Below are positions 1 to 9,647 of a stretch of 64,000 nucleotides of DNA, in pieces. Source of the stretch: Cohnella abietis (GTDB lineage Bacteria > Bacillota > Bacilli > Paenibacillales > Paenibacillaceae); NCBI RefSeq assembly GCF_004295585.1, contig NZ_AP019400.1:124001-188000 (forward strand), written 5' to 3'. Position 1 is the stretch's first letter, and each line of letters starts with the position of its first letter. The notes under the pieces were generated by a model, which was not told the origin of the DNA, ran no database searches, and saw only the letters and a program-made list of their open reading frames with translations. The position numbers and the translations under genes were made by a program.

Positions 1-50
1 AGTTCAAATTGGTAAAACGGTCAGCGAAGAAGATGTGACAAGGTACGAAT

Positions 51-2156
51 ATGGATGGAATGAAAGCCGGTAGTAGAAGAAAGGACGAACACTGGATGAA
101 GGTTTTACGGATTGGAGATGTCCTTTTAGAGGAAGGTGTTATTACTGAGGCTCAGCTACAGGAGGCCATTGACTACCAGACGAAGCTTGGCGGAAGATTG
201 GGCGATATTATTGCAGAGCTCCATGGTGTAGATCGTGATCTCATTCAACGTATTACACAGCAAGTCCCAGTTAAAGGGCGACTAGGTGATATGCTAGTGA
301 GCACAGGTCAGATTTCCCAAGAGCAGTTGGACCATGCGCTTGCGTTCCAGCAGAAAAGTGGCGGAATTCTCGGAGATATTTTATTATCGCTACGCTTTAT
401 AGAGCCTGACCGATTGTATCGTGCAATTGCGACTCAGAATAATATTGGTCGGATTGGATTGGAGTTTTCCTTCGAGAAGGAGGATAAATTACCTGAAGCA
501 ATGGCTCGATCCTATAATGCAGTTGTCATTAATAGAGACTTCAATCGATATTTGATAGCGGTTAGTACGATTTTAACCTCAGAGCAGGTAGCGGAATTAG
601 AGGAGCACCTAGGAAAACCTGTGGAACAAGTAATGGCCACTCGAGATGAGATGGAGTTTTTTTGGAAAGAGGTTTACGTTGAAGAGCTTCTCCAGGAGAG
701 TACAGAAAAGCTTATTTTTGAAAGACCTGAGAACTCTGCACATATTACGTTCACCTTGAGTCAGAGAATTGGGTTTTATTTGTCGTGTGTACTGTTGGTC
801 GGCGGACTATTATGGAATTGGCTCTGGACATTAATAATATTGAATATTGGTATTCAGATAGGTTACTTAATCATGTCTGTATTTAAGTACTCTATCCTTA
901 TTTTTGGAGCAAGGAAAACGTCACAGCTCCGGTTCACTGATGAAGAAATTGCAGCCATAGATGAGCGATCACTACCCATCTATAGCATTCTAGTTCCCAT
1001 ATATAAGGAAAGTAATATCATTCCAATGCTGCTCAATAACATTGAGAATCTTGATTATCCCAAATCTAAGCTGGATGTCAGGTTGTTAATTGAAGAGGAT
1101 GATGTAGAAGCGCAGCAGCTGCTTAAAATGAAAAAGCTGCCTCCGTATTTTACTGTTCTTGTTGTTCCCCACAGCTTACCTAAAACCAAACCAAAAGCTT
1201 GTAATTACGGACTGATCAGGGCAAGAGGCGAATATGTCGTTATATACGATGCGGAAGATCGTCCAGATCCTGATCAATTAAAGAAGGTATATCTCGCTTT
1301 CCAAGCAAGTCCGGATAATTGCTGTTGTATCCAAGCAAAGCTTAATTATTTTAATAGCAACCAAAATTTACTGACTCGTTGGTTTACACATGAATATAGC
1401 ATGTGGTTTGAACTGCTATTGCCCGGTGTCATGAAACTCGACATACCTATCCCTTTGGGGGGAACCTCAAACCACTTTAAGACAGATGTTTTGAAAAAAA
1501 TTAATGCATGGGATCCTTATAATGTAACCGAGGATGCAGATTTAGGCATTCGACTATACAAAGAAGGCTATAAGACAGCTATTGTTGATTCCCGAACATG
1601 GGAAGAAGCGACAAGCCGAGTAGGGAATTGGATAAGACAAAGATCAAGATGGATTAAGGGCTATATGCAGACTTGGCTCGTACACATGCGAAATCCTGTT
1701 CAGCTTTGGCGTGATTTGGGACCGAAAGGCTTTTTCGGTTTTCACGCAATGGTGCTTGCTACTCCGCTACTACCTTTGTTGAATCCTATATTTTGGACGA
1801 TGCTTTTACTTTGGTATTTGGCCAAGGTGGAATTTATCCCTTTATTCTTCCCAGGTCCGATTTACTACTTTGCTGCATTTGAGCTATTCATCGGCAATTT
1901 TATATTTGTTTACAGTCTTACTGTCGGTATTTATTGGGTTACAAAAGAGCTACATGAAAAGGGAAATAAGGTGTTCTCATTTTCTCTAATTAAATATACG
2001 TTATTGTCGCCTATTTACTGGGTGCTAATGAGTATTGCAGCGATTAAAGCGGCTATTCAACTCATAACAAAGCCGTTCTATTGGGAGAAAACAACGCATG
2101 GACACGCCACAACGGATACACACCTTACAGAATCGACAGTCGATAAGGGGATGTAG
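51..2156 (+). CDS. GT2 polysaccharide synthase with two N-terminal MshEN-like domains
   Basis: Probably a membrane processive glycosyltransferase that polymerises and exports a polysaccharide. Residues about 18-70 and 78-135 are two copies of the GspE/MshE N-terminal fold with the RLGDxL...G...Q...LGDIL pattern; that family binds cyclic di-GMP. Membrane segments lie near 245-285. The GT2 core follows, with ILVPIYKES near 325, the metal-binding DAED near 399, EDADLGIRL near 493 and the QRSRW acceptor motif near 530. More membrane segments fill 570-665. E. coli NfrB joins the same two modules in a different order. The ATG at 96 is an alternative start that begins right at the first MshEN domain; both starts have only weak ribosome binding sites. 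The next gene follows after 32 bases. The polysaccharide cannot be named. Confidence 0.85.
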   Translation: MDGMKAGSRRKDEHWMKVLRIGDVLLEEGVITEAQLQEAIDYQTKLGGRLGDIIAELHGVDRDLIQRITQQVPVKGRLGDMLVSTGQISQEQLDHALAFQQKSGGILGDILLSLRFIEPDRLYRAIATQNNIGRIGLEFSFEKEDKLPEAMARSYNAVVINRDFNRYLIAVSTILTSEQVAELEEHLGKPVEQVMATRDEMEFFWKEVYVEELLQESTEKLIFERPENSAHITFTLSQRIGFYLSCVLLVGGLLWNWLWTLIILNIGIQIGYLIMSVFKYSILIFGARKTSQLRFTDEEIAAIDERSLPIYSILVPIYKESNIIPMLLNNIENLDYPKSKLDVRLLIEEDDVEAQQLLKMKKLPPYFTVLVVPHSLPKTKPKACNYGLIRARGEYVVIYDAEDRPDPDQLKKVYLAFQASPDNCCCIQAKLNYFNSNQNLLTRWFTHEYSMWFELLLPGVMKLDIPIPLGGTSNHFKTDVLKKINAWDPYNVTEDADLGIRLYKEGYKTAIVDSRTWEEATSRVGNWIRQRSRWIKGYMQTWLVHMRNPVQLWRDLGPKGFFGFHAMVLATPLLPLLNPIFWTMLLLWYLAKVEFIPLFFPGPIYYFAAFELFIGNFIFVYSLTVGIYWVTKELHEKGNKVFSFSLIKYTLLSPIYWVLMSIAAIKAAIQLITKPFYWEKTTHGHATTDTHLTESTVDKGM

Positions 2157-2188
2157 ACAATCATAATTAATGGAATAGGTGAAGTGGA

Positions 2189-3733
2189 ATGACTTCTGCG
2201 TGGAAAAAACCGATTTACGGTATATTTATTGTGGTTTTAATATTAGAATTTGCAGTTGGCTATTACTTGACCTCCATATATGGGTTTATGTCCGGTGATG
2301 CCTCGAGTCGCGTAGCTAATGCTTTCTATGTCCTATATAGCCGCGAGCCAAGTCTTGCGAATATTGGATTCGTGTGGAATCCCCTTCCGAGTTTTATGGA
2401 AATGATAGTTCTTGTTTTTTATCCCTTATTTCCAGCACTAGCCTCAGAAGGGCTTGCTGCAGTTATTGTTTCAAGCTTATTTGCAGCCTTAACGGCAGCT
2501 TTAATCGTGAAAGCAGGTATGAATTTCGGATTAAATAGATGGTTGAGTTTAGTAATCGCCCTACTATATGCGTTTAATCCATATATTTTTTATTACGGAG
2601 CTAATGGACTAACAGAGGTCATTTTTATTTATTTTATTAATTTAGCGGTTATACAGATTCTTATCTGGATGCGTAATGATGGTTCGAGGTCATTGGTAAT
2701 AGCTGCAATTGCTCTATCATTTGCCTTTTGGACGCGTTATGAAACGGTGTTTTTTGGAGTTGCTTTAGCGATTGCTGTTTTGATTTGGATCCTACAGAAC
2801 AAACAGGACTCTGCGAAGGAACGACTGCAGCAAGTGGAAGGAACGTGGACGGTTTTACTGACGCCTGTTGTTTTCTCGGGATTGTTATGGATGTTCCTAA
2901 ACTACACGATTATGGGCGATGGTTTGTATTTCTTGACATCTGCTTACGGTAATTTAGGACAGGCCGAGCTGTTAATGAATGACGAGAAGTTTACATCCCT
3001 GGTCAATAACCCAATTCCCACATTGATCTTTGTTTCAGAAAGGCTTTGGTATTTCTCTATACCGCTTGTTATCATATTCGTCATCCGTATTTTTGAGCGT
3101 CGTTTACTCAGATGGGATTTTCTCTTACTGCTCATTATGGCCTTCTCCATTCCTTTCATGCAGGTAATCTTATTGCTCAAAGGAGGGACTGCGGCATGGA
3201 TTCGTTATTACATGTATGCTTTTCCAATTGTGGTCATTTGGATTCCGTACGAGATTAGCCAAATGAAATTTCGCAAGATTGGTTCGACGTTGCTAATCAT
3301 GGGGTTGCTTGTTAGTACGTTAGTTATGGGAGTAATGATGAATAATCCAAAGATAGCGTCTGATGAATATGAAGCATTCCGCCATAATAAGTTGTTTATA
3401 GAACAAGAAGCCGGCACGGCAGCAACAAAATATATTAACGAAAATTTATCTGATCAGATGATATTAACGGATTCATTTTCTAGCTTCCGAATCATTATGG
3501 GAAGTAAACATCCTAAAAACTATGTTATTACAAGTGATCATGACTTTAAGGACTCGCTTGAAAAGCCAACAGAGCACAAAATCGATTATATATTACTGCC
3601 TAATCCTCAAGCGGTATTATCATTAGACGCTGTAAATCAAAAATATCCTAATCTTTATGATCAAGGAGCAGAATGGGCTACGTTGTATAAAGAGTTCAAT
3701 GGGTATTGGAAATTGTATAAGGTGAATCACTAG
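2189..3733 (+). CDS. GT39-like multi-pass membrane glycosyltransferase
   Basis: A 514-residue integral membrane protein with about ten hydrophobic segments and a C-terminal outer domain of about 110 residues. The layout (acidic first loop near residue 36, FWTRYET-type loop near 180, polytopic body) fits dolichyl-phosphate-mannose or ArnT-type GT39 enzymes, which move a sugar from a polyprenyl-phosphate carrier outside the membrane. The RBS is AGGTGAAG ahead of ATG. It follows the GT2 synthase closely and ends at a strong terminator, so the two are probably one unit for making or decorating a surface glycan. Substrate unknown; family assignment is moderate. Confidence 0.65.
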   Translation: MTSAWKKPIYGIFIVVLILEFAVGYYLTSIYGFMSGDASSRVANAFYVLYSREPSLANIGFVWNPLPSFMEMIVLVFYPLFPALASEGLAAVIVSSLFAALTAALIVKAGMNFGLNRWLSLVIALLYAFNPYIFYYGANGLTEVIFIYFINLAVIQILIWMRNDGSRSLVIAAIALSFAFWTRYETVFFGVALAIAVLIWILQNKQDSAKERLQQVEGTWTVLLTPVVFSGLLWMFLNYTIMGDGLYFLTSAYGNLGQAELLMNDEKFTSLVNNPIPTLIFVSERLWYFSIPLVIIFVIRIFERRLLRWDFLLLLIMAFSIPFMQVILLLKGGTAAWIRYYMYAFPIVVIWIPYEISQMKFRKIGSTLLIMGLLVSTLVMGVMMNNPKIASDEYEAFRHNKLFIEQEAGTAATKYINENLSDQMILTDSFSSFRIIMGSKHPKNYVITSDHDFKDSLEKPTEHKIDYILLPNPQAVLSLDAVNQKYPNLYDQGAEWATLYKEFNGYWKLYKVNH

Positions 3734-3736
3734 TGA

Positions 3737-3777
3737 AAAAGCCCCTCCCAATACTATTGGATGAGGGGCTTTATTTT
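3737..3777 (+). terminator. Rho-independent terminator after the glycosyltransferase pair
   Basis: AAAGCCCCTC pairs with GAGGGGCTTT across a short loop, followed by TATTTT. Confidence 0.9.
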
Positions 3778-3830
3778 GATGTAATGGGGTTGTTTTGAAC
3801 CTCTACATACTGACTAAAGCGCTAAGTTTC

Positions 3831-3923
3831 TCTTTGGAATTATTACCTTTATCAAAATAACTGATAGAACCTATAACATCATTCTAATTGACCCTTTCCC
3901 TTAGCTGTGATAGGTTCAAGAGA
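3831..3923 (+). promoter_or_regulatory. Candidate cysJI promoter with an inverted repeat over the -10
   Basis: TTGACC (3888) and TAGGTT (3911) are 17 bases apart. GAACCTATAAC (3867-3877) and GTGATAGGTTC (3907-3917) form an inverted repeat with one mismatch that covers the -10. A TTTGGAATTATTA stretch at 3833-3845 may be a CymR-type cysteine-regulator site, but I recall that consensus only loosely. Positions are seen directly; function is inference. Confidence 0.35.
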
Positions 3924-3991
3924 GTAGACAATTAATGAGACAAGAATACTGGGTTTTACTATCATTGCATGTTATGTGGGGTGGAATATCG

Positions 3992-5833
3992 TTGGAGCTT
4001 CAAGTGTCGAATAGTCCTTTCAATCAGGAGCAAGTACAATTGCTCAATCAACTGCTGCCTACGTTAACAGATGGACAACGAATTTGGCTAAGCGGGTATC
4101 TTACGGCTCTACTTGGAGCTAACAATACGGTGGCACAGGGTGTTGCTCCAATAACGACTGTAGAAACGACCGTGGCACCTATTGCAGCAGCAGCTGTCTC
4201 CAAGGAGGTAACAGTACTCGTCGGATCGCAGACAGGTAATTGCAACGGGCTCGCCAAGAAGATGTCGAAAAAGCTGGAGGAATCCGGTTTTCAGGTTACA
4301 CTTTCCTCGATGGGCGATTTTAAGCCTAATACCTTGAAAAATGTCGAAAATCTACTTGTTCTGGTGAGCACTCACGGAGAAGGAGAGGCGCCTGATAATG
4401 CGATTCCTTTCTACGAGTTTATTCATAGCAAGAGAGCGCCTCAGTTAGAAAAACTGAAATTTTCCGTGCTGGCATTAGGAGATACGTCTTACGAGTTCTT
4501 CTGCCAGACAGGTAAGGATTTCGACAAGCGTCTAGAGGAGCTAGGCGGCAATAGACTTACTCCGCGTGTTGACTGTGACGTAGACTTTGATGAGCCAGCG
4601 GCTGAGTGGATGAATGCGGTAATAAGCTCTCTGAGTGTGGCATCATCGGCTTCAGGGAGCGTAGCTGGAGTTAGTGTAGAGGCACAAGCAGGGGCCGAAT
4701 CAGAATACTCAAGAACGAATCCATTTCCAGCAGAGATTCTAGAGAATTTAAATCTAAACGGTCGTGGATCAGATAGAGAAACCCGTCATATTGAGATATC
4801 TCTTGAGGGCTCTAACCTTCAATATGAACCAGGCGATAGCTTGGGCATCTATCCAGAGAACGATCCGCGCCTTGTGGACGAATTAATCGTAGCGCTGGGC
4901 TGGAACGCAGCTGAGGTCATTACGATTAATAAGAATGGCGATAAGCTACCTTTACGAGAGGCATTGCTTCGTCATTATGAGATTACGGTACTAACTAAGC
5001 CTTTGCTGACACAAGTGGCGGCAAACTTTGCTACAAGTAATGGGCTCAAAGAGCTACTTGAAGCAGGACGTGAACAAGAGCTTAAGGCATATTTAGGAGA
5101 ACGGGATTTATTGGACTTGGTACAGGATTACTCGCTTAAGGGCGTGTCTGCATCTGAATTTGTATCTATCCTTAGAAAATTGCCTGCTCGCCTTTACTCA
5201 ATAGCAAGCAGCTCGAAGGCTTTCCCAGATGAAGTACACGTTACGGTCCGTACAGTTCGTTACGAGGCACATGGTCGAGATCGCTATGGTGTCTGCTCTG
5301 TTCAGCTTGCTGAGCGAGTACAATCGGGTGAGAAGCTGCCGGTTTATATTCAGCATAACGCGAATTTTAAGCTTCCTGAGAATCCGAGCACGCCTATTAT
5401 TATGATTGGGCCAGGTACGGGTGTTGCTCCGTTCAGAGCTTTCATAGGAGAACGGGAAGAAACGGCAGCCGAAGGGAAGTCTTGGCTGTTCTACGGAGAT
5501 CAGCATTTCTCTACAGACTTCCTGTATCAAACAGAATGGCAGCGCTGGCTTAAGGATGGCGTGCTGACAAACATGGATGTCGCTTTCTCACGCGATACGG
5601 ATAAGAAAGTATATGTACAGCACCGTATGCTTGAGAAGAGCAAGGAGCTCTACAAGTGGATTCAGGAAGGCGCTGTCGTGTATGTCTGTGGCGACGAGAA
5701 GAAGATGGCACATGATGTCCACGCAGCTCTGGCAACGATCCTCCAGCAAGAGGGCGGCTTAAGCCCAGAGGAAGCGGCGGAGCAGTTGACCCTTATGCAA
5801 CAGCAGAAACGTTATCAGCGGGATGTTTACTAA
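3992..5833 (+). CDS. cysJ: Sulfite reductase (NADPH) flavoprotein alpha subunit
   Basis: Passes electrons from NADPH through FAD and FMN to the CysI hemoprotein for reduction of sulfite to sulfide. Order: short N-terminal region ending in an Ala/Val linker; FMN flavodoxin domain (VLVGSQTGNCNGLAKK, then STHGEGEAPDN, then LGDTSYEFFC); FAD domain (RLYSIASS); NADPH domain (GPGTGVAPFRAF) and the C-terminal RYQRDVY. An ATG at 3935 is in frame, but the TTG at 3992 has a GGGGTGG ribosome binding site 8 bases upstream and gives the usual LELQVSNSPFN beginning, so I choose it. cysI follows after 37 bases in one operon. Confidence 0.95.
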   Translation: MELQVSNSPFNQEQVQLLNQLLPTLTDGQRIWLSGYLTALLGANNTVAQGVAPITTVETTVAPIAAAAVSKEVTVLVGSQTGNCNGLAKKMSKKLEESGFQVTLSSMGDFKPNTLKNVENLLVLVSTHGEGEAPDNAIPFYEFIHSKRAPQLEKLKFSVLALGDTSYEFFCQTGKDFDKRLEELGGNRLTPRVDCDVDFDEPAAEWMNAVISSLSVASSASGSVAGVSVEAQAGAESEYSRTNPFPAEILENLNLNGRGSDRETRHIEISLEGSNLQYEPGDSLGIYPENDPRLVDELIVALGWNAAEVITINKNGDKLPLREALLRHYEITVLTKPLLTQVAANFATSNGLKELLEAGREQELKAYLGERDLLDLVQDYSLKGVSASEFVSILRKLPARLYSIASSSKAFPDEVHVTVRTVRYEAHGRDRYGVCSVQLAERVQSGEKLPVYIQHNANFKLPENPSTPIIMIGPGTGVAPFRAFIGEREETAAEGKSWLFYGDQHFSTDFLYQTEWQRWLKDGVLTNMDVAFSRDTDKKVYVQHRMLEKSKELYKWIQEGAVVYVCGDEKKMAHDVHAALATILQQEGGLSPEEAAEQLTLMQQQKRYQRDVY

Positions 5834-5870
5834 ACCCATATCCCTAAGATTGCGAGAGGAGTAAAGCTAA

Positions 5871-7586
5871 ATGTCAGATAATAATCTACTATCTTCAAAT
5901 AGTGCACCGCATAGCGATGTAGAGGATATTAAACGCCGAACGAACTACCTGCGGGGAACTTTAGAAGAGGTTCTTAAAGGTGTAATTACTGCGTCCATAC
6001 CCGAAGATGAAAACCGCTTAATGAAATTTCATGGCAGCTACATGCAGGATGACCGGGATCTACGTAACGAACGGAAAAAACAGAAGCTAGAGCCCGCTTA
6101 TCAGTTCATGCTACGCGTTCGTGCTGCTGGTGGAGTTGTTACGCCTGATCAATGGTTGATGATGGACAGCGTGGCACAGAAATACGGTAGCGGCACGATT
6201 AGGCTGACTACTCGTCAGTCCTTCCAGCTGCATGGTGTAATTAAGTGGAACTTGAAGCAGACGATTCGAGAAGTGAACGATGCTATGCTAAGCACGCTAG
6301 CTGCTTGTGGTGATGTAAACCGCAACGTTATGTGTAACCCGAACCCGCATCAATCGGACGTTCATGCTGAGGTATATGAGTGGGCTAGCCGAGTGAGCAC
6401 CCATTTAGATCCACATACAAGAGCCTATCACGAGATTTGGCTTGATGGCGAGAAGATAGTGGACAGCGGGGAAGAGCAAGAGCCGATATATGGCCACGTT
6501 TATTTACCTCGTAAGTTTAAGATTGGAGTGGCCATCCCTCCTTCCAATGATGTCGATGTATACTCCCAAGACTTAGGCTTTATTGCCATAGTTGAAGAAG
6601 GACGCTTGAAGGGCTTTAATGTCTCTGTAGGCGGAGGCATGGGGATGACGCACGGCGACACGAAAACATATCCTCAAGTAGGCCAAATCATTGGATTCTG
6701 TACGCCTGAGCAGACTATCGACGTGGCAGAGAAAACGGTCACGATCCAGAGGGATTATGGTGATCGTGCAGTCCGTAAGCATGCCCGGTTTAAATATACG
6801 ATCGATGATCGCGGCATTGAATGGTTTAAGAATGAACTGAACGCACGATTAGGATGGAAGCTTGAAGAAACTCGTCCTTTCCAGTTTGACAGCAACGGTG
6901 ATCGTTATGGCTGGGTGAAGGGTAGCAATGGCAAATGGCATTTCACCCTGTTTATCCAGAACGGCCGCATTAAAGACGAGGGCAGCTACCAGCTGATGAC
7001 GGGGCTAAGAGAAATCGCTAAGATACACAATGGGGATTTCCGTCTTACTGCGAACCAAAACCTAATTATCGGTAACATAAGCAGTCAGAAAAAGAAGAAG
7101 ATCGAGGGTCTGATTCAAGCGCATGGCTTAACGGATGGTGGTCAATATTCTGCCTTGCGAAGAAGCTCGATGGCCTGCGTAGCATTTCCAACCTGTGGGA
7201 TGGCGATGGCTGAATCGGAGCGTTACCTTCCGGATTTACTCGATAAGGTAGAGCCTATACTTGAGGAAGCGGGCTTACGTGATGAGGAGATTGTCATTCG
7301 TATGACAGGCTGTCCTAACGGATGCGCTCGTCCATCGCTTGCAGAGATCGCATTCATCGGAAAAGCACCTGGTAAATACAACATGTATTTGGGGGGCGGC
7401 TTTGCAGGAAATCGCTTGAACAAGCTGTACAAGGAAAACATTGGTGAGGCGGAAATTCTAGAGTCTCTTAAACCTATTGTGAATCAATATGCGAAGGAGC
7501 GGTGGGAGGGCGAGCACTTCGGTGATTTCGTTATTCGTGCCGGCCATATCCAAGAGGTTCGTTCGGGATTGGATTTTCATTCGTAA
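5871..7586 (+). CDS. cysI: Sulfite reductase hemoprotein beta subunit
   Basis: Siroheme and 4Fe-4S enzyme carrying out six-electron reduction of sulfite to sulfide with CysJ. The cluster and siroheme ligand motifs are intact: CVAFPTC (C-x5-C) and GCPNGCARP (C-x3-C). [10 protein letters not shown] in the N-terminal half is the conserved siroheme/substrate-binding segment. At 571 residues it has normal length. The RBS is GAGAGGAG. It ends at a strong terminator shared with the converging gene. The alternative (nitrite reductase) is unlikely because of the adjoining cysJ. Confidence 0.97.
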   Translation: MSDNNLLSSNSAPHSDVEDIKRRTNYLRGTLEEVLKGVITASIPEDENRLMKFHGSYMQDDRDLRNERKKQKLEPAYQFMLRVRAAGGVVTPDQWLMMDSVAQKYGSGTIRLTTRQSFQLHGVIKWNLKQTIREVNDAMLSTLAACGDVNRNVMCNPNPHQSDVHAEVYEWASRVSTHLDPHTRAYHEIWLDGEKIVDSGEEQEPIYGHVYLPRKFKIGVAIPPSNDVDVYSQDLGFIAIVEEGRLKGFNVSVGGGMGMTHGDTKTYPQVGQIIGFCTPEQTIDVAEKTVTIQRDYGDRAVRKHARFKYTIDDRGIEWFKNELNARLGWKLEETRPFQFDSNGDRYGWVKGSNGKWHFTLFIQNGRIKDEGSYQLMTGLREIAKIHNGDFRLTANQNLIIGNISSQKKKKIEGLIQAHGLTDGGQYSALRRSSMACVAFPTCGMAMAESERYLPDLLDKVEPILEEAGLRDEEIVIRMTGCPNGCARPSLAEIAFIGKAPGKYNMYLGGGFAGNRLNKLYKENIGEAEILESLKPIVNQYAKERWEGEHFGDFVIRAGHIQEVRSGLDFHS

Positions 7587-7596
7587 GCTTATGGAT

Positions 7597-7648
7597 TAAA
7601 AAAGTCTTCAAGCCACTTTTCAATCGTGGACTTGAAGACTTTTTTTGC
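7597..7648. terminator. Bidirectional terminator between cysI and the DUF4395 gene
   Basis: AAAGTCTTCAAG (7601-7612) pairs perfectly with CTTGAAGACTTT (7631-7642). There are T runs on both strands, serving two converging genes. Confidence 0.92.
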
Positions 7649-7670
7649 ATTTTTCTACTTTACGTAGCAA

Positions 7671-8090
7671 TTAATGCTGACCGATTCTTCTGCCAGCACG
7701 GAATTGCTTGTACCAGAAGTATACCGTGCATCCAATGCAATAACCGAGCAGTGCCGCGCTTGCAGCAGTAAGCAGGAAAGCTGAGAACACATAACCAACA
7801 ATTTGCCATCCGAAAGCCAATGAGACAAGAGCCAGGGTTAGAAACAAAACAGCGAGCGTATTATTGAAGCGCTGAAGCTCAGCCGATTGCGTTTCCTCGC
7901 CTTTCCCTTTCAGTACAAGCTTCGCAATAAGCACGAACAAGTTAAATTTTCCTCCCGAAGCCAACCCTACTACTTGAATAATCCACAGTGCCGCTAATAT
8001 CCAAGACTGCTGAAAGAAAAAAGAGAGAACGACGAACAACACAATTCCGGTCTGATTCGCTTTTACATAACGCATAGGTACTTCACGCAT
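7671..8090 (-). CDS. DUF4395 family membrane protein
   Basis: Small integral membrane protein of about 139 residues with four hydrophobic segments, a hydrophilic mid-loop and the GYCIGCTVYFWYKQF motif near the C terminus typical of DUF4395. The motif's paired cysteines are present. The function of the family is unknown, though it is often found near sulfur or thioredoxin-like genes, and here it converges on cysJI. The reading frame opens at a TTG at 8105, but that codon lies inside TTGGAGG, which is a good ribosome binding site for the ATG at 8090. Confidence 0.7.
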   Translation of the reverse strand: MREVPMRYVKANQTGIVLFVVLSFFFQQSWILAALWIIQVVGLASGGKFNLFVLIAKLVLKGKGEETQSAELQRFNNTLAVLFLTLALVSLAFGWQIVGYVFSAFLLTAASAALLGYCIGCTVYFWYKQFRAGRRIGQH

Positions 8091-8318
8091 ACATTTAACC
8101 TCCAATGTCTATAGGTTTAGTATGTTTTATTGTAAACCGTTTGGGAAAATAGAGCAATAGAAATCGTAAATATGCCAAAAGGAGTCTGACTTGTTTCTTG
8201 ACACGGAGAACGAGACAGTGCTAGGATCGCTAATACATAGTAAACTCATTGGTTAACAATGTTATTAACGATTGTCCTTGTTGAATATTAAGAAACGGCA
8301 TATGAGAGGATGAGCGCC

Positions 8319-9647
8319 ATGAAGGTCTGCGTGATCGAGGATGAAGAGACTGTCCGGGCGAGTATTCTGAGCAAAATTAAAGAATTGCCGATCCCATTGG
8401 AAGTTTATGATGCGGGATATGGCCGACTTGCGTTCGAGTCTATTCAAATCATCAAACCAGACATGGTGTTGCTCGATATTGAAATGCCTGAGATGAGCGG
8501 CTTAGAAATTCTCGTTCAGATGAAGAGAATACGGCCTCTCACTCAGTTTGTCATCTTAACGGGTCACGGGAAATTCGAATATGCGCAGAAGGCTTTGCAG
8601 CTCGGGGCAATGGATTATTTGCTTAAACCTGTGGATCGCGTTCAGCTTAAACGATTGACAGAGAAAGCTCAGCAGATGATGAATCAGTCTTTATTAGGAG
8701 AGCTAGAGATTCATAAGCGAAGGCTGCAGCAGCTTGGCGTGGAAATAGAAGAGACGATCATACGCGATGCAAGCGCATGGTTTGATCCTAGCGTACCGAA
8801 AACGGTTGTATTCGACGAAGGGGTCATGGACGAGCTTGATCCCAATCTCGTGTTCGGATTTAAGGTAGCTGATGTACACGTCGGTGCAGTCGTTCGCGGG
8901 TCAGAAGCTTCTCAAGCTATTTTTTTCGAAGGGACCGAGTTTACGGATTACGTGCACCATGCGTTAGTCAGATGGGAATCGCTGCATTTCTTCAAAGAGT
9001 CGTTACAGGATACCACTAGGCGAATTCGTAGGGAACAAGGGTATTCCCTGACTGAAGTTAGAAATCTGCGTAATCAGCTCCTACCCATAGTTAGGTCAGG
9101 ACTGAAGACCGCCGAATCGACAGATTCGCTCTTCGGCATGTGGCTGGAGCACGTGGGTGCTTTAACGCTCCATCATTTACGTGAAGAATGCGCGCTTCTA
9201 ATCTATGCTCTTGATGGCAGCTCGATAACGCTGGCCGTCCAGTGGGTCAAAGGCTACGATTCATGGGATCGTCTAAGGAGCGCGATCGAGGAAAGGTTTG
9301 TGCAGCATTCGTTATTGAATCGCCAACCTCCCGCGAAGCTGGCTGACAGGGCGATCAATTGGATTGACGAGCTTCCTTACTCAGAGCTCAGTCTCGAGTC
9401 GGTAGCGGACAAGCTGCGGGTCCATCCGGTTACGTTAAGTCGATTGATCAAGGAAGAAACGGGAAGCAGCTTTCAGAATATGGTCGCCGAAAAGAAAATG
9501 AATCAGGCTCGGAAATTGCTTCTTGAAACAAACAAAAGCATTCAAGAGATTGCCGAAGAAACGGGGTATTCCGATTTTCGTTATTTCAGCTTATTGTTCA
9601 AAAAAAGGTTCGGACGAACGCCGCGAGATTATCGCAACGGGCATTAG
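8319..9647 (+). CDS. YesN-type response regulator with AraC DNA-binding domain
   Basis: Two-component response regulator. The N-terminal receiver (residues 1-120) contains the acidic pair EDEE, the phosphoacceptor Asp in LLDIEMPEMSG (about residue 53) and the Lys of LLKPVD. A middle region of unclear fold (about 140-330) links to a C-terminal AraC-type pair of helix-turn-helix motifs (about 340-440, ending RFGRTPRDYR). The ATG at 8319 is preferred over that at 8310 because AGAGG lies 10 bases upstream of it. It overlaps tail-to-tail by four bases with the histidine kinase and very likely is its partner, acting on the transporter operon beyond. Confidence 0.88.
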   Translation: MKVCVIEDEETVRASILSKIKELPIPLEVYDAGYGRLAFESIQIIKPDMVLLDIEMPEMSGLEILVQMKRIRPLTQFVILTGHGKFEYAQKALQLGAMDYLLKPVDRVQLKRLTEKAQQMMNQSLLGELEIHKRRLQQLGVEIEETIIRDASAWFDPSVPKTVVFDEGVMDELDPNLVFGFKVADVHVGAVVRGSEASQAIFFEGTEFTDYVHHALVRWESLHFFKESLQDTTRRIRREQGYSLTEVRNLRNQLLPIVRSGLKTAESTDSLFGMWLEHVGALTLHHLREECALLIYALDGSSITLAVQWVKGYDSWDRLRSAIEERFVQHSLLNRQPPAKLADRAINWIDELPYSELSLESVADKLRVHPVTLSRLIKEETGSSFQNMVAEKKMNQARKLLLETNKSIQEIAEETGYSDFRYFSLLFKKRFGRTPRDYRNGH

